Shown: positions 34,063 through 42,772 of the stretch, piece after piece
Layout: every line of letters starts with the position of its first letter
Numbering within the stretch: position 1 is the first letter of the stretch
NCBI RefSeq assembly: GCF_030506285.1
Contig: NZ_CP119422.1
Coordinates: 5,009,501 to 5,073,500 of the forward strand
Direction of reading: 5' to 3'
Length of the DNA: 64,000 nt
Source of the DNA: Catalinimonas niigatensis
Lineage (GTDB): Bacteria; Bacteroidota; Bacteroidia; Cytophagales; Cyclobacteriaceae
Position numbers and translations under genes: made by a program
Notes under the pieces: model-generated
Told to the model about the DNA's origin: nothing
What the model saw: the letters and a program-made list of their open reading frames with translations, nothing else
Database searches by the model: none

Positions 34063-34476
34063 TTATTTTTGGATGAGGGTAACCGATCCTAACAAGCCGG
34101 AAGGAAGCAGTTCGTCACTGGCCTGATAAAAAGGCATAGTCGTGAACGTAATCTTTAAACTATCTGCTAACTGGGTTGCAAAGCGGAAAGCATCCCAGGC
34201 GGGTTGCATAAACTCCACCTTCTTTTCCACAACCAGCGGGGTAAAAAGATTGGCATCAAAGTTTTGAAATCCTCCAATGCCCACCCGTTGCATCCATTCC
34301 AAATCTTTCTGAATACCCTCCTTGCTGATATTACCATTCATCCAATGCCACCATACCCTCGGTTTGGCCGGGTTAGGAGGGTTTTGGAAATCTGTCAACA
34401 GCTGGTCTTGGGCAACAGATGAAAAAGTGACCAACAACAGTAAGCAAAAGAGGAGGAGTTTAAATTGATGCTTCAT
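34063..34476 (-). pseudogene. internally deleted GH106 (alpha-L-rhamnosidase-like) remnant
   Basis: A 137-aa frame with signal peptide (cleavage near SVAQ). Residues about 30-110 match the start of GH106 proteins (P-R-V-W-W-H-W-M-N-G-N, then R-V-G-I-G-G-F-Q-N-F-D-A), which are usually about 900-1100 aa. After L-A-D-S-L the sequence jumps to K-I-T-F-T-T-M-P-F-Y-Q, then L-L-P-S-G-L-L-G-S-V-T-L, which is the usual C-terminal end of the same family. Front and end are joined in frame with the whole catalytic middle missing. The simplest reading is one large in-frame deletion. The product would be non-catalytic if made. Confidence 0.75.
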
Positions 34477-34656
34477 TGCAGTGTATTTTGAGGTTCAACA
34501 CATAGTATTTTCTCTATGTGTTAGATATACACAATGTAATCAGTAAAGCTATTGTACATCCTGCCTTATCCTGCTAATAAAGCATTTTCATCCACTCTTT
34601 TAGTGTGAGATTGGTATAGTATCTTTGAGATATAAAAGACAGGATGATTTCGCAGC

Positions 34657-37600
34657 TTACTCTTTTTCCTGTAGTTTAAATTCTGCGCCCATTACTACCA
34701 TCAGAGATCCTGGCGCTGAGCCTGGATTGACAAAAACCATATATACATCGTGGGGTTTTTCGTATGCGATCTCAGCAGAGTTAATGGGGATACTTAGAAT
34801 ACTGGGAGTGAAATTTAATTGCTCAGCAGGCTCAAGAAATTCGGATTCACCGATGAGCTTACCGCTTGGATCATCCAGACGTAATTCAATTTTACCTCCG
34901 GTAGCATTGAGTTGGGGTTTGGGGGCAGAGGCAAACACCTGCACTTCCGTAATTCCATTTAAATAAAGCTGTTTGATTCCCAGATAGGCGCCTGATTTGG
35001 AAGGAATTGCCAGGTTATTTCCGCTAAAAGCCATTTTGTTTACATTATTATAAATTTCAAAAGTATGCGGGTCAACTTTGGCATTTCTCAGGATAAATGT
35101 CTGCTCAGCCTTTAAAGAAGGGAGTTCACCTGCACCTCTGTCTTCATAGGCGGCCCTAAGGATAAATACACCTTGCCCCTTGTCATTGGAGGGTAATTGG
35201 GCAGTGTAGCGGCCTTGCAACGGCAATGCATTTTCCTGAGATTTTTCACGATCAAGCGTCAGGATATATCTAACCATCTCTGCGGCATCGGCTGTAGCGA
35301 GTTGTGGGTGAGCAGCCATTACCGTCTCTCCCCAAACACCACCACCTCCTGAGATCACTTTCTTGGTGAGTTGCTCCACAGCCCCATCCTCGCCTTTGTA
35401 TTTCACTGCCACCTCGCGATAAGACGGCCCTATTGATTTTTTATTTTCGCTGTGGCAAGCCTTGCAGTCGCTTCCCTCAATGAGCTTTTTACCAGCGGCA
35501 AACAGTGCATCAGCATCTGCCGAACGATGGCCCTGTGCAATGGCTATCTGATCATATCCTTCGGCCAGATAATCAATACTAAAGGCGACTTGTTCAGGAT
35601 CAATGCCGCTTCCCAGCCTGCCATCTTCCTGGTCACTTACCTGGATTTCATAGTTAAATGGTCGGTTAGCCGCGTAAAATGATGGATTGCTTCCGGGCAT
35701 CTTCAGGCTGATCGCAGGAGGTTCATTACCTGCCATAATTTCTGTGGATTGAGAAACCGTACCGCCATTGCCGTCATCCACCGTTAGAGTGGCTGTGTAA
35801 ACACCTGCTTTTGTAAGCGTTAGAGTGGCATCAGGGGTATTAATTTTTTCTGTAAATCCCTCTTGGGACGTGACTTCCCAGGAATAGCTAAGCTCATCTC
35901 CATCAGCATCAGTGGTGCCTGTTGAAGTAAGGCTTAGATTAAAAGGTACTGCCCCTCCCATCTGGTTGGCAGCCACCTGGATCTGAGGTTTGCGGTTGCC
36001 TCCGTTATACTCAATACGCACCAGACGGGCATCATCATTGGCGGTAAACCAGCCTGTTCCGTATTCAAGCATATACAGATCACCATTGGCGGCAAATTCC
36101 ATATCCATAGGGTTGGAAAAAGTATAACTTGGCATAAAACGCTCCATAGCGGCATAGTTTCCTTCTTCATCCATCGTCACCGACATGATCCAGCCACGCA
36201 TCCATTCATAGATAAAGAGTTTTCCATCATAATAATCAGGAAAAGCATTCGCAGCATTTTCAAATGCATCAGCATAGAACACCGGTCCTGCCATCGCATT
36301 TCTGCCTCCGGTACCTACGAGTGGGAATTCTTCTGAGTTGGCATAAGGGTACCAGATGAAGGCTGGTTGTGCAGGGGGAAGTTTTTCTAATCCGGTATTG
36401 TTGGGCGATGTGTTTATGGGAGCACTGATCTCCCACTTTTGCTGTGATTGCTGTTTGGCAAAGTCGTATTTATGATACGCTTTATTATTTCCCACAAAGT
36501 GCGGCCAACCAAAGTTACCCGCCTGGCGGGCTTGCCCTACTTCATCATGTCCGGCCGGGCCCCTGGTGGAATCTGGCTTTGCTGCATCCGGTCCTACCTC
36601 TCCCCAGTAGACATAGCCTGTCTTTTGATCCACCGAGATGCGGAAGGGGTTGCGGTGGCCCATCGTATAGATTTCCGGACGTGTTCCATCAGTTCCATCT
36701 GCAAAGAGGTTACCTTCCGGAATAGTATAAGACCCATCAGCTTGTGGTTTGATTCTGATGATTTTTCCACGAAGATCATTGGTATTGGCCGAAGATTTCT
36801 GAGCATCCCAGGCATATCTGCCTTGGCGTTCATCACTTGGGCTGTAGCCATCTGAACCATGAGGGTTGGTGTTATCGCCAGTGGATAAATAGAGATTTCC
36901 CTCTTTGTCCCAGGCGATAGAGCCAGCGGTATGGCAGCACTCTTCCCTTTGGACAGGCACCTCCAGCATTACTTTTTCCGACTCCAGCAGCAATTCATCA
37001 CCGTTTAATTCAAACCTGGATAATATATTTTTAAAGGCTTTTGGGGTTGAATAATAAAGATAAATCCAATGGTTTTGGGCAAAATCGGGGTCTTTACTGA
37101 GGCCCAGCAGTCCGTCTTCTGCGGTAGATTCCTTGCCTTCTTTGTTGACATACTTGGTGCTGACGGGTAAGATAGCAATGGTTTTTAGTTCGTTGGTTTT
37201 GGTGTTGAATAACTTTACTTCTCCTTTGCGCTGAATAAATAAAACTCTTTCCTCATCCAGTACAGCAAGTTCCATGGGTTCGTCTAGTTTTTCTGCCAAT
37301 ACTACCTTGGTAAAGCGGTTTTCTTCGGGACGGGCTCTGGTAAAATCCACCGGCATGGGAGTGTCCCCACCCATTGCATATTGCATCCCTGCCCAGAGGT
37401 GATCTAAAAAAAGAGGATCGGAAAAAGACTCATCGGTATGCCCCATCGCGGTATAGAAGGAGCGTCCGCCATCATACTCCTGGTACCAACTCATGGGGTG
37501 AAAATCAGGGTTTTTTCCTCCTACATAGCTGCTTTCATCTATTTCCAGTACGACGTTGATTTTAGGAGAGATATTTCTGAAGCTATAAAATTCATCCGTA

Positions 37601-38103
37601 CGTTCAAATTCTTCCGGCATGCCTTCGGTAGCCCAGTGGTTGGTTTGGGTTACTATAAATTTTCCCTGCTGCACATTACTGGGTTGCATAGGGTGATCCA
37701 GAAAGTAAGCGCCTACCAAAGCCCCGTACCAAGGCCATTCATATTCTGTATCTGAAGCCGAATGTATACCGACATAGCCGCCTCCTGCCTGGATGTAGCG
37801 CTCAAAAGCATTTTGCTGTTCACTGTTGAGAATATCACCCGTAGTATTTAAGAAAACAACTGTATGGAATTTTTTTAAATTGGATTCAATAAACTGATCT
37901 GCATCTTCGGTGAAAGCGACTTCAAAGCCTTTTTCCTCAGCCATGTTTTGTAAAGCTGCTTTACCGGCTTCAATAGATTCATGCCGGAAGGCTTCGGTTT
38001 TACTAAAAACCAGTACGTTAATTTTTTGGGATTCTTTACAGGAACTGCAAACGAGAAAGATTCCTAAAATGAAATAGGAAAAGTGAAGTGCTTTTAATTT
38101 CAT
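34657..38103 (-). CDS. ThuA - sugar dehydrogenase - PKD - cytochrome c fusion protein
   Basis: A 1148-aa lipoprotein-like exported protein (hydrophobic start followed by CSSC). Domains in order: ThuA-like fold about 27-245 (I-N-V-L-V-F-S-K-T, H-S-A-S-D-T-E-Y), and a PQQ-type glucose/sorbosone dehydrogenase propeller about 260-690 (P-M-E-L-A-V-L-D, G-H-R-N-P-F). A PKD domain spans about 705-790 and a c-type cytochrome about 860-940 (CKACH). The C-terminal CBM6-like beta-sandwich spans about 960-1148. Electrons from sugar oxidation could pass to the attached haem. The fusion is known in Bacteroidota. It is divergent from the GH2 gene, with a shared palindrome between them. Confidence 0.88.
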   Translation of the reverse strand: MKLKALHFSYFILGIFLVCSSCKESQKINVLVFSKTEAFRHESIEAGKAALQNMAEEKGFEVAFTEDADQFIESNLKKFHTVVFLNTTGDILNSEQQNAFERYIQAGGGYVGIHSASDTEYEWPWYGALVGAYFLDHPMQPSNVQQGKFIVTQTNHWATEGMPEEFERTDEFYSFRNISPKINVVLEIDESSYVGGKNPDFHPMSWYQEYDGGRSFYTAMGHTDESFSDPLFLDHLWAGMQYAMGGDTPMPVDFTRARPEENRFTKVVLAEKLDEPMELAVLDEERVLFIQRKGEVKLFNTKTNELKTIAILPVSTKYVNKEGKESTAEDGLLGLSKDPDFAQNHWIYLYYSTPKAFKNILSRFELNGDELLLESEKVMLEVPVQREECCHTAGSIAWDKEGNLYLSTGDNTNPHGSDGYSPSDERQGRYAWDAQKSSANTNDLRGKIIRIKPQADGSYTIPEGNLFADGTDGTRPEIYTMGHRNPFRISVDQKTGYVYWGEVGPDAAKPDSTRGPAGHDEVGQARQAGNFGWPHFVGNNKAYHKYDFAKQQSQQKWEISAPINTSPNNTGLEKLPPAQPAFIWYPYANSEEFPLVGTGGRNAMAGPVFYADAFENAANAFPDYYDGKLFIYEWMRGWIMSVTMDEEGNYAAMERFMPSYTFSNPMDMEFAANGDLYMLEYGTGWFTANDDARLVRIEYNGGNRKPQIQVAANQMGGAVPFNLSLTSTGTTDADGDELSYSWEVTSQEGFTEKINTPDATLTLTKAGVYTATLTVDDGNGGTVSQSTEIMAGNEPPAISLKMPGSNPSFYAANRPFNYEIQVSDQEDGRLGSGIDPEQVAFSIDYLAEGYDQIAIAQGHRSADADALFAAGKKLIEGSDCKACHSENKKSIGPSYREVAVKYKGEDGAVEQLTKKVISGGGGVWGETVMAAHPQLATADAAEMVRYILTLDREKSQENALPLQGRYTAQLPSNDKGQGVFILRAAYEDRGAGELPSLKAEQTFILRNAKVDPHTFEIYNNVNKMAFSGNNLAIPSKSGAYLGIKQLYLNGITEVQVFASAPKPQLNATGGKIELRLDDPSGKLIGESEFLEPAEQLNFTPSILSIPINSAEIAYEKPHDVYMVFVNPGSAPGSLMVVMGAEFKLQEKE

Positions 38104-38149
38104 CTGAAATTTGTTAGGTATTATTACAAATGTATAAAATAACTTTTAA

Positions 38150-38190
38150 TGTCTAAATTATAGACAATAAATTTTTATTGCTTACTTTTG
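38150..38190 (+). promoter_or_regulatory. palindromic operator plus -7 box upstream of GH2 gene
   Basis: TGTCTA-AATTA-TAGACA (38150-38166) is a perfect 6-bp inverted repeat with a 5-base centre. TACTTTTG at 38183-38190 fits the Bacteroidota TAnnTTTG -7 box. The palindrome covers the place where the -33 element should be, so the bound factor would replace or block it. The same site may also regulate the divergent gene ending at 38103. Confidence 0.55.
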
Positions 38191-38284
38191 ATCAAATCTT
38201 AGCAGTAAGGTGAAAACTCCAAAACCATTCTTTGACTTAGAACCTAAGCAGATAAATTTTAGACAACCTTTAACAGACTCTATA

Positions 38285-40174
38285 ATGGTAAACTCTCTAA
38301 CTCCTGATCAGAAAAAATTTTTGCGTGTGGTTGTATCATGCTTGCTGACCTTTATGGTCAAGGTAAGCTCTGCACAAACCTTTACTTATGCAGATCCTTC
38401 GCTGATTGCTCTGTATCCCCAACAAAATGACTTTAGAAATACTCTGAACCTATCGGGAATGTGGGAGTTTAAAAAAGACTCATTGGAAGTAGGCGAAACT
38501 GAAAACTGGCAAAACGGCCTTGAAGGTGCTCGTTCTATCGCTGTACCAGGAAGTTGGAATGAGCAATTTGCTGATGGCAGAAATTATCTGGGAATGGCCT
38601 GGTACGAAACAGAAAGCTATGTGCCTGCCTCCTGGCAAGGTCAGCGCATCTTTCTTAGAGTAGGATCTGCGAATTATGCCGCCAAAGTTTGGGTCAACGG
38701 ACAGCCCGTGGGTAGGCATGAAGGAGGGCATTTACCTTTTGCTTTTGAGATTGGTAAGCTGATCAACTGGGGAGAAACGAACAGAGTTAGCATACAGATT
38801 GAAAATTATCTAAAGCCTTCCCGAGTACCTACTGGTAATGTGACCGGAGGACCTTTTCAGAGTTTTCCAAAAGCCAACTATGATTTCTTTCCCTACGCCG
38901 GTTTGCATCGGGATGTCTGGTTGTATTCTATACCTAACACCGCTTCCATTAAAGACATCACCATCAAAACGGATTTTGAAAACACTACTGGAAGCATAGA
39001 AGTAATTGTTGAATCAGAAGGTAATGCCCGGCAGGGTAAAGTGGTGATTTCTGGAAACGAAGGGCAGCAATATGAGGCTGATTTTCGTTTTGTAAATAAC
39101 ACATCCTCTGCTACCGTCTCCATTCCTGATGTGAGGCTTTGGTCACCCGATGACCCCTATCTTTATCAGGTGGATGTAACCATTGGCAGTAGCAGAAACC
39201 CCGGTGATCGTTATAGCCTGGAAACGGGAGTCAGGACCATTAGTGTAACGGAAAATCAGCTGTTGTTGAATGGCGAACCCATCTTTTTAAAAGGCTTTGG
39301 CAAGCACGAGGACTTTCCGATTTTTGGCAAGGGCACTGCTCATCCGGTGATGGTAAAAGATTATGCATTGATGAAATGGACAGGGGCAAACTCATTCCGT
39401 ACCTCACACTATCCTTACGACGAAGAATATATGCGGATGGCGGACCGTGAGGGTTTTCTGGTGATTGATGAAACACCTGCCGTAGGTCTGTATTTTCATG
39501 GCGATACTACTGAACTGGCTCAACGGCAGGCGATGTGTAAACAATATATTGAGGAGATGATCAGCCGTGATAAGAATCATCCATCGGTGATTATGTGGTG
39601 TATCGCCAACGAACCCTTTCCGGAAAGCCTGAATCCCAGTGCCGGTTCCAGAGAAGCTACTCCCGAAAGCGTCGCTTTATTCCAGGAGCTTTTTGATCTG
39701 GTAAAAGAAAAGGATGACACTCGCCTGGCTACTCTGGTGGGCGTCATGGGTGGCCCTGCCGAATGGCTAGGTTTGTCCGATATCATTTGTATCAACCGTT
39801 ATTATGGCTGGTATACCCATTTGGGTGACATGGAAGGAGCGACTCAATTACTGGGAATGGAACTGGATGGGCTGCACCAGAGATTTAAAAAACCCATCAT
39901 CATCACGGAATTTGGAGCCGATACTTATCCGGGTATGCATGCCGTTGAACCAGAGATGTTTACCGAAGAGTTTCAAACCCAATTTATCAAAGCCTACTTA
40001 GATGTGGCCGACGCCAGGGATTACATGGCAGGGATGCATGTCTGGGCTTTTTCTGATTTTAGAACCAGCCAGGGACTTATACGTTTTGGGGGCGTGAACT
40101 ACAAGGGTGTGTTTACCCGAGACAGAAAACCAAAAGTCGCAGCCTACTTCTTAAGGTCTCGTTGGACAGAATAA
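38285..40174 (+). CDS. GH2 family beta-glucuronidase-type glycoside hydrolase
   Basis: A 629-aa exported GH2 enzyme. The ATG at 38285 gives a signal peptide (VVSCLLTFMV core, cleavage near SSAQ); an upstream GTG at 38210 would add an unlikely 25 residues. Domains: sugar-binding jelly roll (about 50-210), Ig-like (about 215-310), TIM barrel to the end. The acid/base lies in C-I-A-N-E-P and the nucleophile in T-E-F-G-A-D, the pattern of beta-glucuronidases rather than beta-galactosidases. N-x-x-R-T-S-H-Y-P-Y is the barrel start motif. The length is that of GUS enzymes. The nearby CE15 esterase also concerns glucuronic acid. Confidence 0.87.
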   Translation: MVNSLTPDQKKFLRVVVSCLLTFMVKVSSAQTFTYADPSLIALYPQQNDFRNTLNLSGMWEFKKDSLEVGETENWQNGLEGARSIAVPGSWNEQFADGRNYLGMAWYETESYVPASWQGQRIFLRVGSANYAAKVWVNGQPVGRHEGGHLPFAFEIGKLINWGETNRVSIQIENYLKPSRVPTGNVTGGPFQSFPKANYDFFPYAGLHRDVWLYSIPNTASIKDITIKTDFENTTGSIEVIVESEGNARQGKVVISGNEGQQYEADFRFVNNTSSATVSIPDVRLWSPDDPYLYQVDVTIGSSRNPGDRYSLETGVRTISVTENQLLLNGEPIFLKGFGKHEDFPIFGKGTAHPVMVKDYALMKWTGANSFRTSHYPYDEEYMRMADREGFLVIDETPAVGLYFHGDTTELAQRQAMCKQYIEEMISRDKNHPSVIMWCIANEPFPESLNPSAGSREATPESVALFQELFDLVKEKDDTRLATLVGVMGGPAEWLGLSDIICINRYYGWYTHLGDMEGATQLLGMELDGLHQRFKKPIIITEFGADTYPGMHAVEPEMFTEEFQTQFIKAYLDVADARDYMAGMHVWAFSDFRTSQGLIRFGGVNYKGVFTRDRKPKVAAYFLRSRWTE

Positions 40175-40203
40175 ATATTTTAAGAAAGAGTTATTTTCAG
40201 TAT

Positions 40204-40250
40204 TAAAGCGTAAAAAAAGATTCATTTAATTATTAATTTTTTATGCTTTA
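40204..40250. promoter_or_regulatory. inverted-repeat operator upstream of the NrtR-like regulator
   Basis: TAAAGCGTAAAAAA (40204-40217) and TTTTTTATGCTTTA (40237-40250) are inverted copies with one mismatch over 14 bases. A related pair (ATGCATA... then TTTTTATGCTTTT) occurs near 41074-41097 upstream of the next gene. Autoregulation by the NrtR-like protein encoded at 40270 is the likely reading. Confidence 0.55.
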
Positions 40251-40269
40251 GTTAAACCAATCATCAGAT

Positions 40270-41004
40270 ATGAAGGCGTTGAGCCAGCAGAATTTTATTC
40301 AGCAGTTGTCTATTGACTGTGTCATCTTTGGCTATCAGGAAAAACAGCTTAAAGTATTGGTTCCCAAACTTGATTTCAAAGGAGACTTCTGGGCTTTGCC
40401 CAGCGGGTTTATTTTTCAGGATGAGGGGATTGATCAGGCGGCCCGCAGAATTCTGGAAGAAAGAACGGGTATCAGAGATGTTTTTCTGGAGCAGTTTAAA
40501 GTATTCGGAAAGGCAGGGCGAACCAATATTAAATTTTTTGAGCGGATGATAGCGCTGAACGAGGAAAAGCTGGGAGAGAAGCGCTTTGACAGGCAGGAAT
40601 TTGAATGGATTACCCAAAGGTTTATTTCCGTTGGTTATTATGCCCTGGTGGATATTGACAGAGTAGTACCCAGGAAAATTGAAATTGATGAGTCCATTGA
40701 ATGGTATGCCATCAAAGATTTGCCTGAGATGATCATGGATCACACTGAACTGGTTGGATCTGCTTTGGAAGCATTACGTATTAATTTTGACCACAGACTG
40801 TTGTGGTTCAACCTCCTTCCTGAAACGTTTACCATGAAAGAGCTTCAACAACTTTATGAAATCGTATATCAAAGACCATTTCCCAGAAACAATTTCCAAA
40901 AGAAAATCTTGGACCTTAATGTGCTGGAAAGGCTGGAGAAGAAATATACCGGCGCGGCGAATAAAGCCCCATACCTATATAGATTTAAAAAAAAGCACGT
41001 CTAA
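40270..41004 (+). CDS. NrtR-family transcriptional regulator (Nudix-like plus winged helix)
   Basis: A 244-aa protein with an N-terminal Nudix-like domain (about 10-155) and a C-terminal winged helix (about 165-240, L-P-E-T-F-T-M-K-E-L-Q-Q-L-Y-E). The Nudix box is degenerate: G-x5-E is kept, but the R-E of R-E-U-x-E-E reads R-I-L-E-E, so the first catalytic Glu is lost. That is the usual state in regulators that sense a ligand rather than cut it. In Bacteroidota such proteins control sugar-use genes. Neighbours (GH2, sugar dehydrogenase) and the upstream palindrome support a local sugar regulator. Confidence 0.85.
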   Translation: MKALSQQNFIQQLSIDCVIFGYQEKQLKVLVPKLDFKGDFWALPSGFIFQDEGIDQAARRILEERTGIRDVFLEQFKVFGKAGRTNIKFFERMIALNEEKLGEKRFDRQEFEWITQRFISVGYYALVDIDRVVPRKIEIDESIEWYAIKDLPEMIMDHTELVGSALEALRINFDHRLLWFNLLPETFTMKELQQLYEIVYQRPFPRNNFQKKILDLNVLERLEKKYTGAANKAPYLYRFKKKHV

Positions 41005-41406
41005 TACAGTCGTTCAATAAAGCAAAAAACTAATTAAAAAAGTAGAATCATAGTCATCTATCGGGCTGGTTTAATGCATATTTTTTTTTATGCTTTTTGA
41101 ATAGCGACAAATTAAAACCATGAAGAATTATCTGCAAAGAACATAGAGAAGCTTTGGTGTTAGGCTTCATCTCTATTTTTAGAGATTTCGGGGTTTACCC
41201 ATTATGATGGACAGTAAGTTCATTCATAATGTATGGCCTGTTATTGCTCATGGAATTTCTTTTTTAATGCACTTGTTTTAATCTTCTCTCAGATCTTCTG
41301 AACGGGCAATTTTTTATAAACATACTTCGGCAAGCAAGATTATCTTAAAAAAGGGTTTACATCTACCCTAAGTATAATTCAATTCATTTTTAATCTATAG
41401 AAACAT
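41005..41406. other. intergenic region upstream of the sugar dehydrogenase
   Basis: About 400 bp without a gene. It contains the second NrtR-type palindrome near 41074-41097 and a terminator-like hairpin at 41143-41176. An 8-codon frame at 41119 is probably chance. Confidence 0.45.
41143..41180 (+). terminator. hairpin with T tract
   Basis: ATAGAGAAGC (41143-41152) pairs imperfectly with GCTTCATCTCTAT (41164-41176), with a 3-base bulge, and is followed by TTTT. It lies 140 bp past the regulator gene and before the dehydrogenase gene. It is either the regulator's terminator or a leader attenuator. Confidence 0.4.
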
Positions 41407-42684
41407 ATGACTGGCTCATTGCTCCATTTCCTTAGAACTCTATCTCCTGTTTTCATTTTTTCTTCTCTGTTTATATGGTTTACTTCATGTAATGATGTCA
41501 GTGAAGACATGGATGATGATATTCCTACGCCAACGGATACTTTATCTGTGGAAACAGACCCTGTGGAAACCAATCCTCCTAATGCCGATTATCAGCCTGC
41601 TTTTGAAGGACAAACAAGAATCAACGGAGTAACCACCGAAACCGAATACACAGCAGGCATCTTTGCGGAAGGCTTGAATAGTGCCTGGGGAATGACGAAT
41701 CTGCCTGATGGTAGAATTCTGGTGACAGAAAAAAACGGGACCATGCGCATAGTTTCACAAAGCGGAGCGTTAAGCAACCCCATTACAGGTATACCTGAAG
41801 TAAATAGTTCCGGCCAAGGGGGTTTGCTGGATGTAGCTGTTGATCCGGCCTTTACAGAAAACAGCATGGTGTACTGGAGTTTCTCTCAAAACGGAGAGGG
41901 TGGGACAGCCACCGCAGTAGCCAAAGGCAGACTATCTGATGACGAATCCCAAATTGAAGACGCAGAGGTTATTTATACTGCCATACCTGAGTTTGAAAGT
42001 ACAGCCCATTATGGTTCTCGCTTGGTGTGGGATGGGCAGGGCAATTTATTCGTGAGCACTGGTGACCGATCCAGCATGGCATCCAGACCGGAGGCACAGG
42101 AATTAGATGCAGCCCTTGGAAAGGTTTTGCGCATCACCACCGATGGAGAGCCTGTCGCAGGAAATCCTTTTCTCAACCAGGAGGGTGCTTTACCAGAAAT
42201 CTATTCTTACGGACATCGCAATGTGCAAGGTCTGGCCATTCATCCTGTTACCGGTGACTTATGGGAAGCGGAATTAGGACCAAGGGGTGGTGATGAGGTA
42301 AATATCATTGAAGCAGGTAATAATTATGGCTGGCCGGTGATCAACTATGGTCTGGAATACAGTGGAGAACCCATTGGTCAGGGAATTACGCAGCAGGAAG
42401 GCATGGAACAGCCCGTCTATTACTGGGACCCTGTAATTTCTCCCAGCGGCATCACTTTCTATTCCGGCAATATGATCAGCGAATGGACCAATGATTTATT
42501 TCTGGCAGCCTTAAGTGGCCAGCATATCATCAGGTTGGTGATAGAGGATGACACCGTCGTAGGGGAGGAACGCCTGCTTGAAGAAGAAGGCCAGCGATTC
42601 AGAGATGTGTTGGAGGGATCAGACGGCGCATTGTATGCTTTGACAGATGGTGATAACGGCAGAATATACCGGATAAGCCTGTAA
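41407..42684 (+). CDS. PQQ-dependent sugar dehydrogenase, lipoprotein
   Basis: A 425-aa glucose/sorbosone dehydrogenase-type beta propeller. The N-terminus has a lipoprotein signal ending F-T-S-C-N (Cys near residue 28), followed by an acidic Asp/Thr/Pro linker (30-62). The propeller has L-N-S-A-W-G-M-T-N-L-P-D-G, A-x-D-P-x-F, S-T-G-D-R, G-H-R-N-V-Q-G-L-A and E-L-G-P-R-G-G-D-E-V-N, the family's binding motifs for PQQ and calcium. It oxidises sugars in the periplasm if PQQ is available; no PQQ biosynthesis gene is in the window. It is preceded by the NrtR-like gene. Confidence 0.88.
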   Translation: MTGSLLHFLRTLSPVFIFSSLFIWFTSCNDVSEDMDDDIPTPTDTLSVETDPVETNPPNADYQPAFEGQTRINGVTTETEYTAGIFAEGLNSAWGMTNLPDGRILVTEKNGTMRIVSQSGALSNPITGIPEVNSSGQGGLLDVAVDPAFTENSMVYWSFSQNGEGGTATAVAKGRLSDDESQIEDAEVIYTAIPEFESTAHYGSRLVWDGQGNLFVSTGDRSSMASRPEAQELDAALGKVLRITTDGEPVAGNPFLNQEGALPEIYSYGHRNVQGLAIHPVTGDLWEAELGPRGGDEVNIIEAGNNYGWPVINYGLEYSGEPIGQGITQQEGMEQPVYYWDPVISPSGITFYSGNMISEWTNDLFLAALSGQHIIRLVIEDDTVVGEERLLEEEGQRFRDVLEGSDGALYALTDGDNGRIYRISL

Positions 42685-42714
42685 GCAGTTCTTTGAAGTT
42701 TGCTACTCAAAAAA

Positions 42715-42746
42715 ATAACCGCATCTGCTCATGAAGATACGGTTAT
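42715..42746. terminator. bidirectional terminator
   Basis: ATAACCGCATCT (42715-42726) pairs with AGATACGGTTAT (42735-42746), 11 of 12 positions, loop GCTCATGA. It is flanked by an A7 run on the left and lies between convergent genes ending at 42684 and 42773, so it can terminate both. Confidence 0.8.
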
Positions 42747-42772
42747 GTGGTATCAACTTAAATCTACATCAC

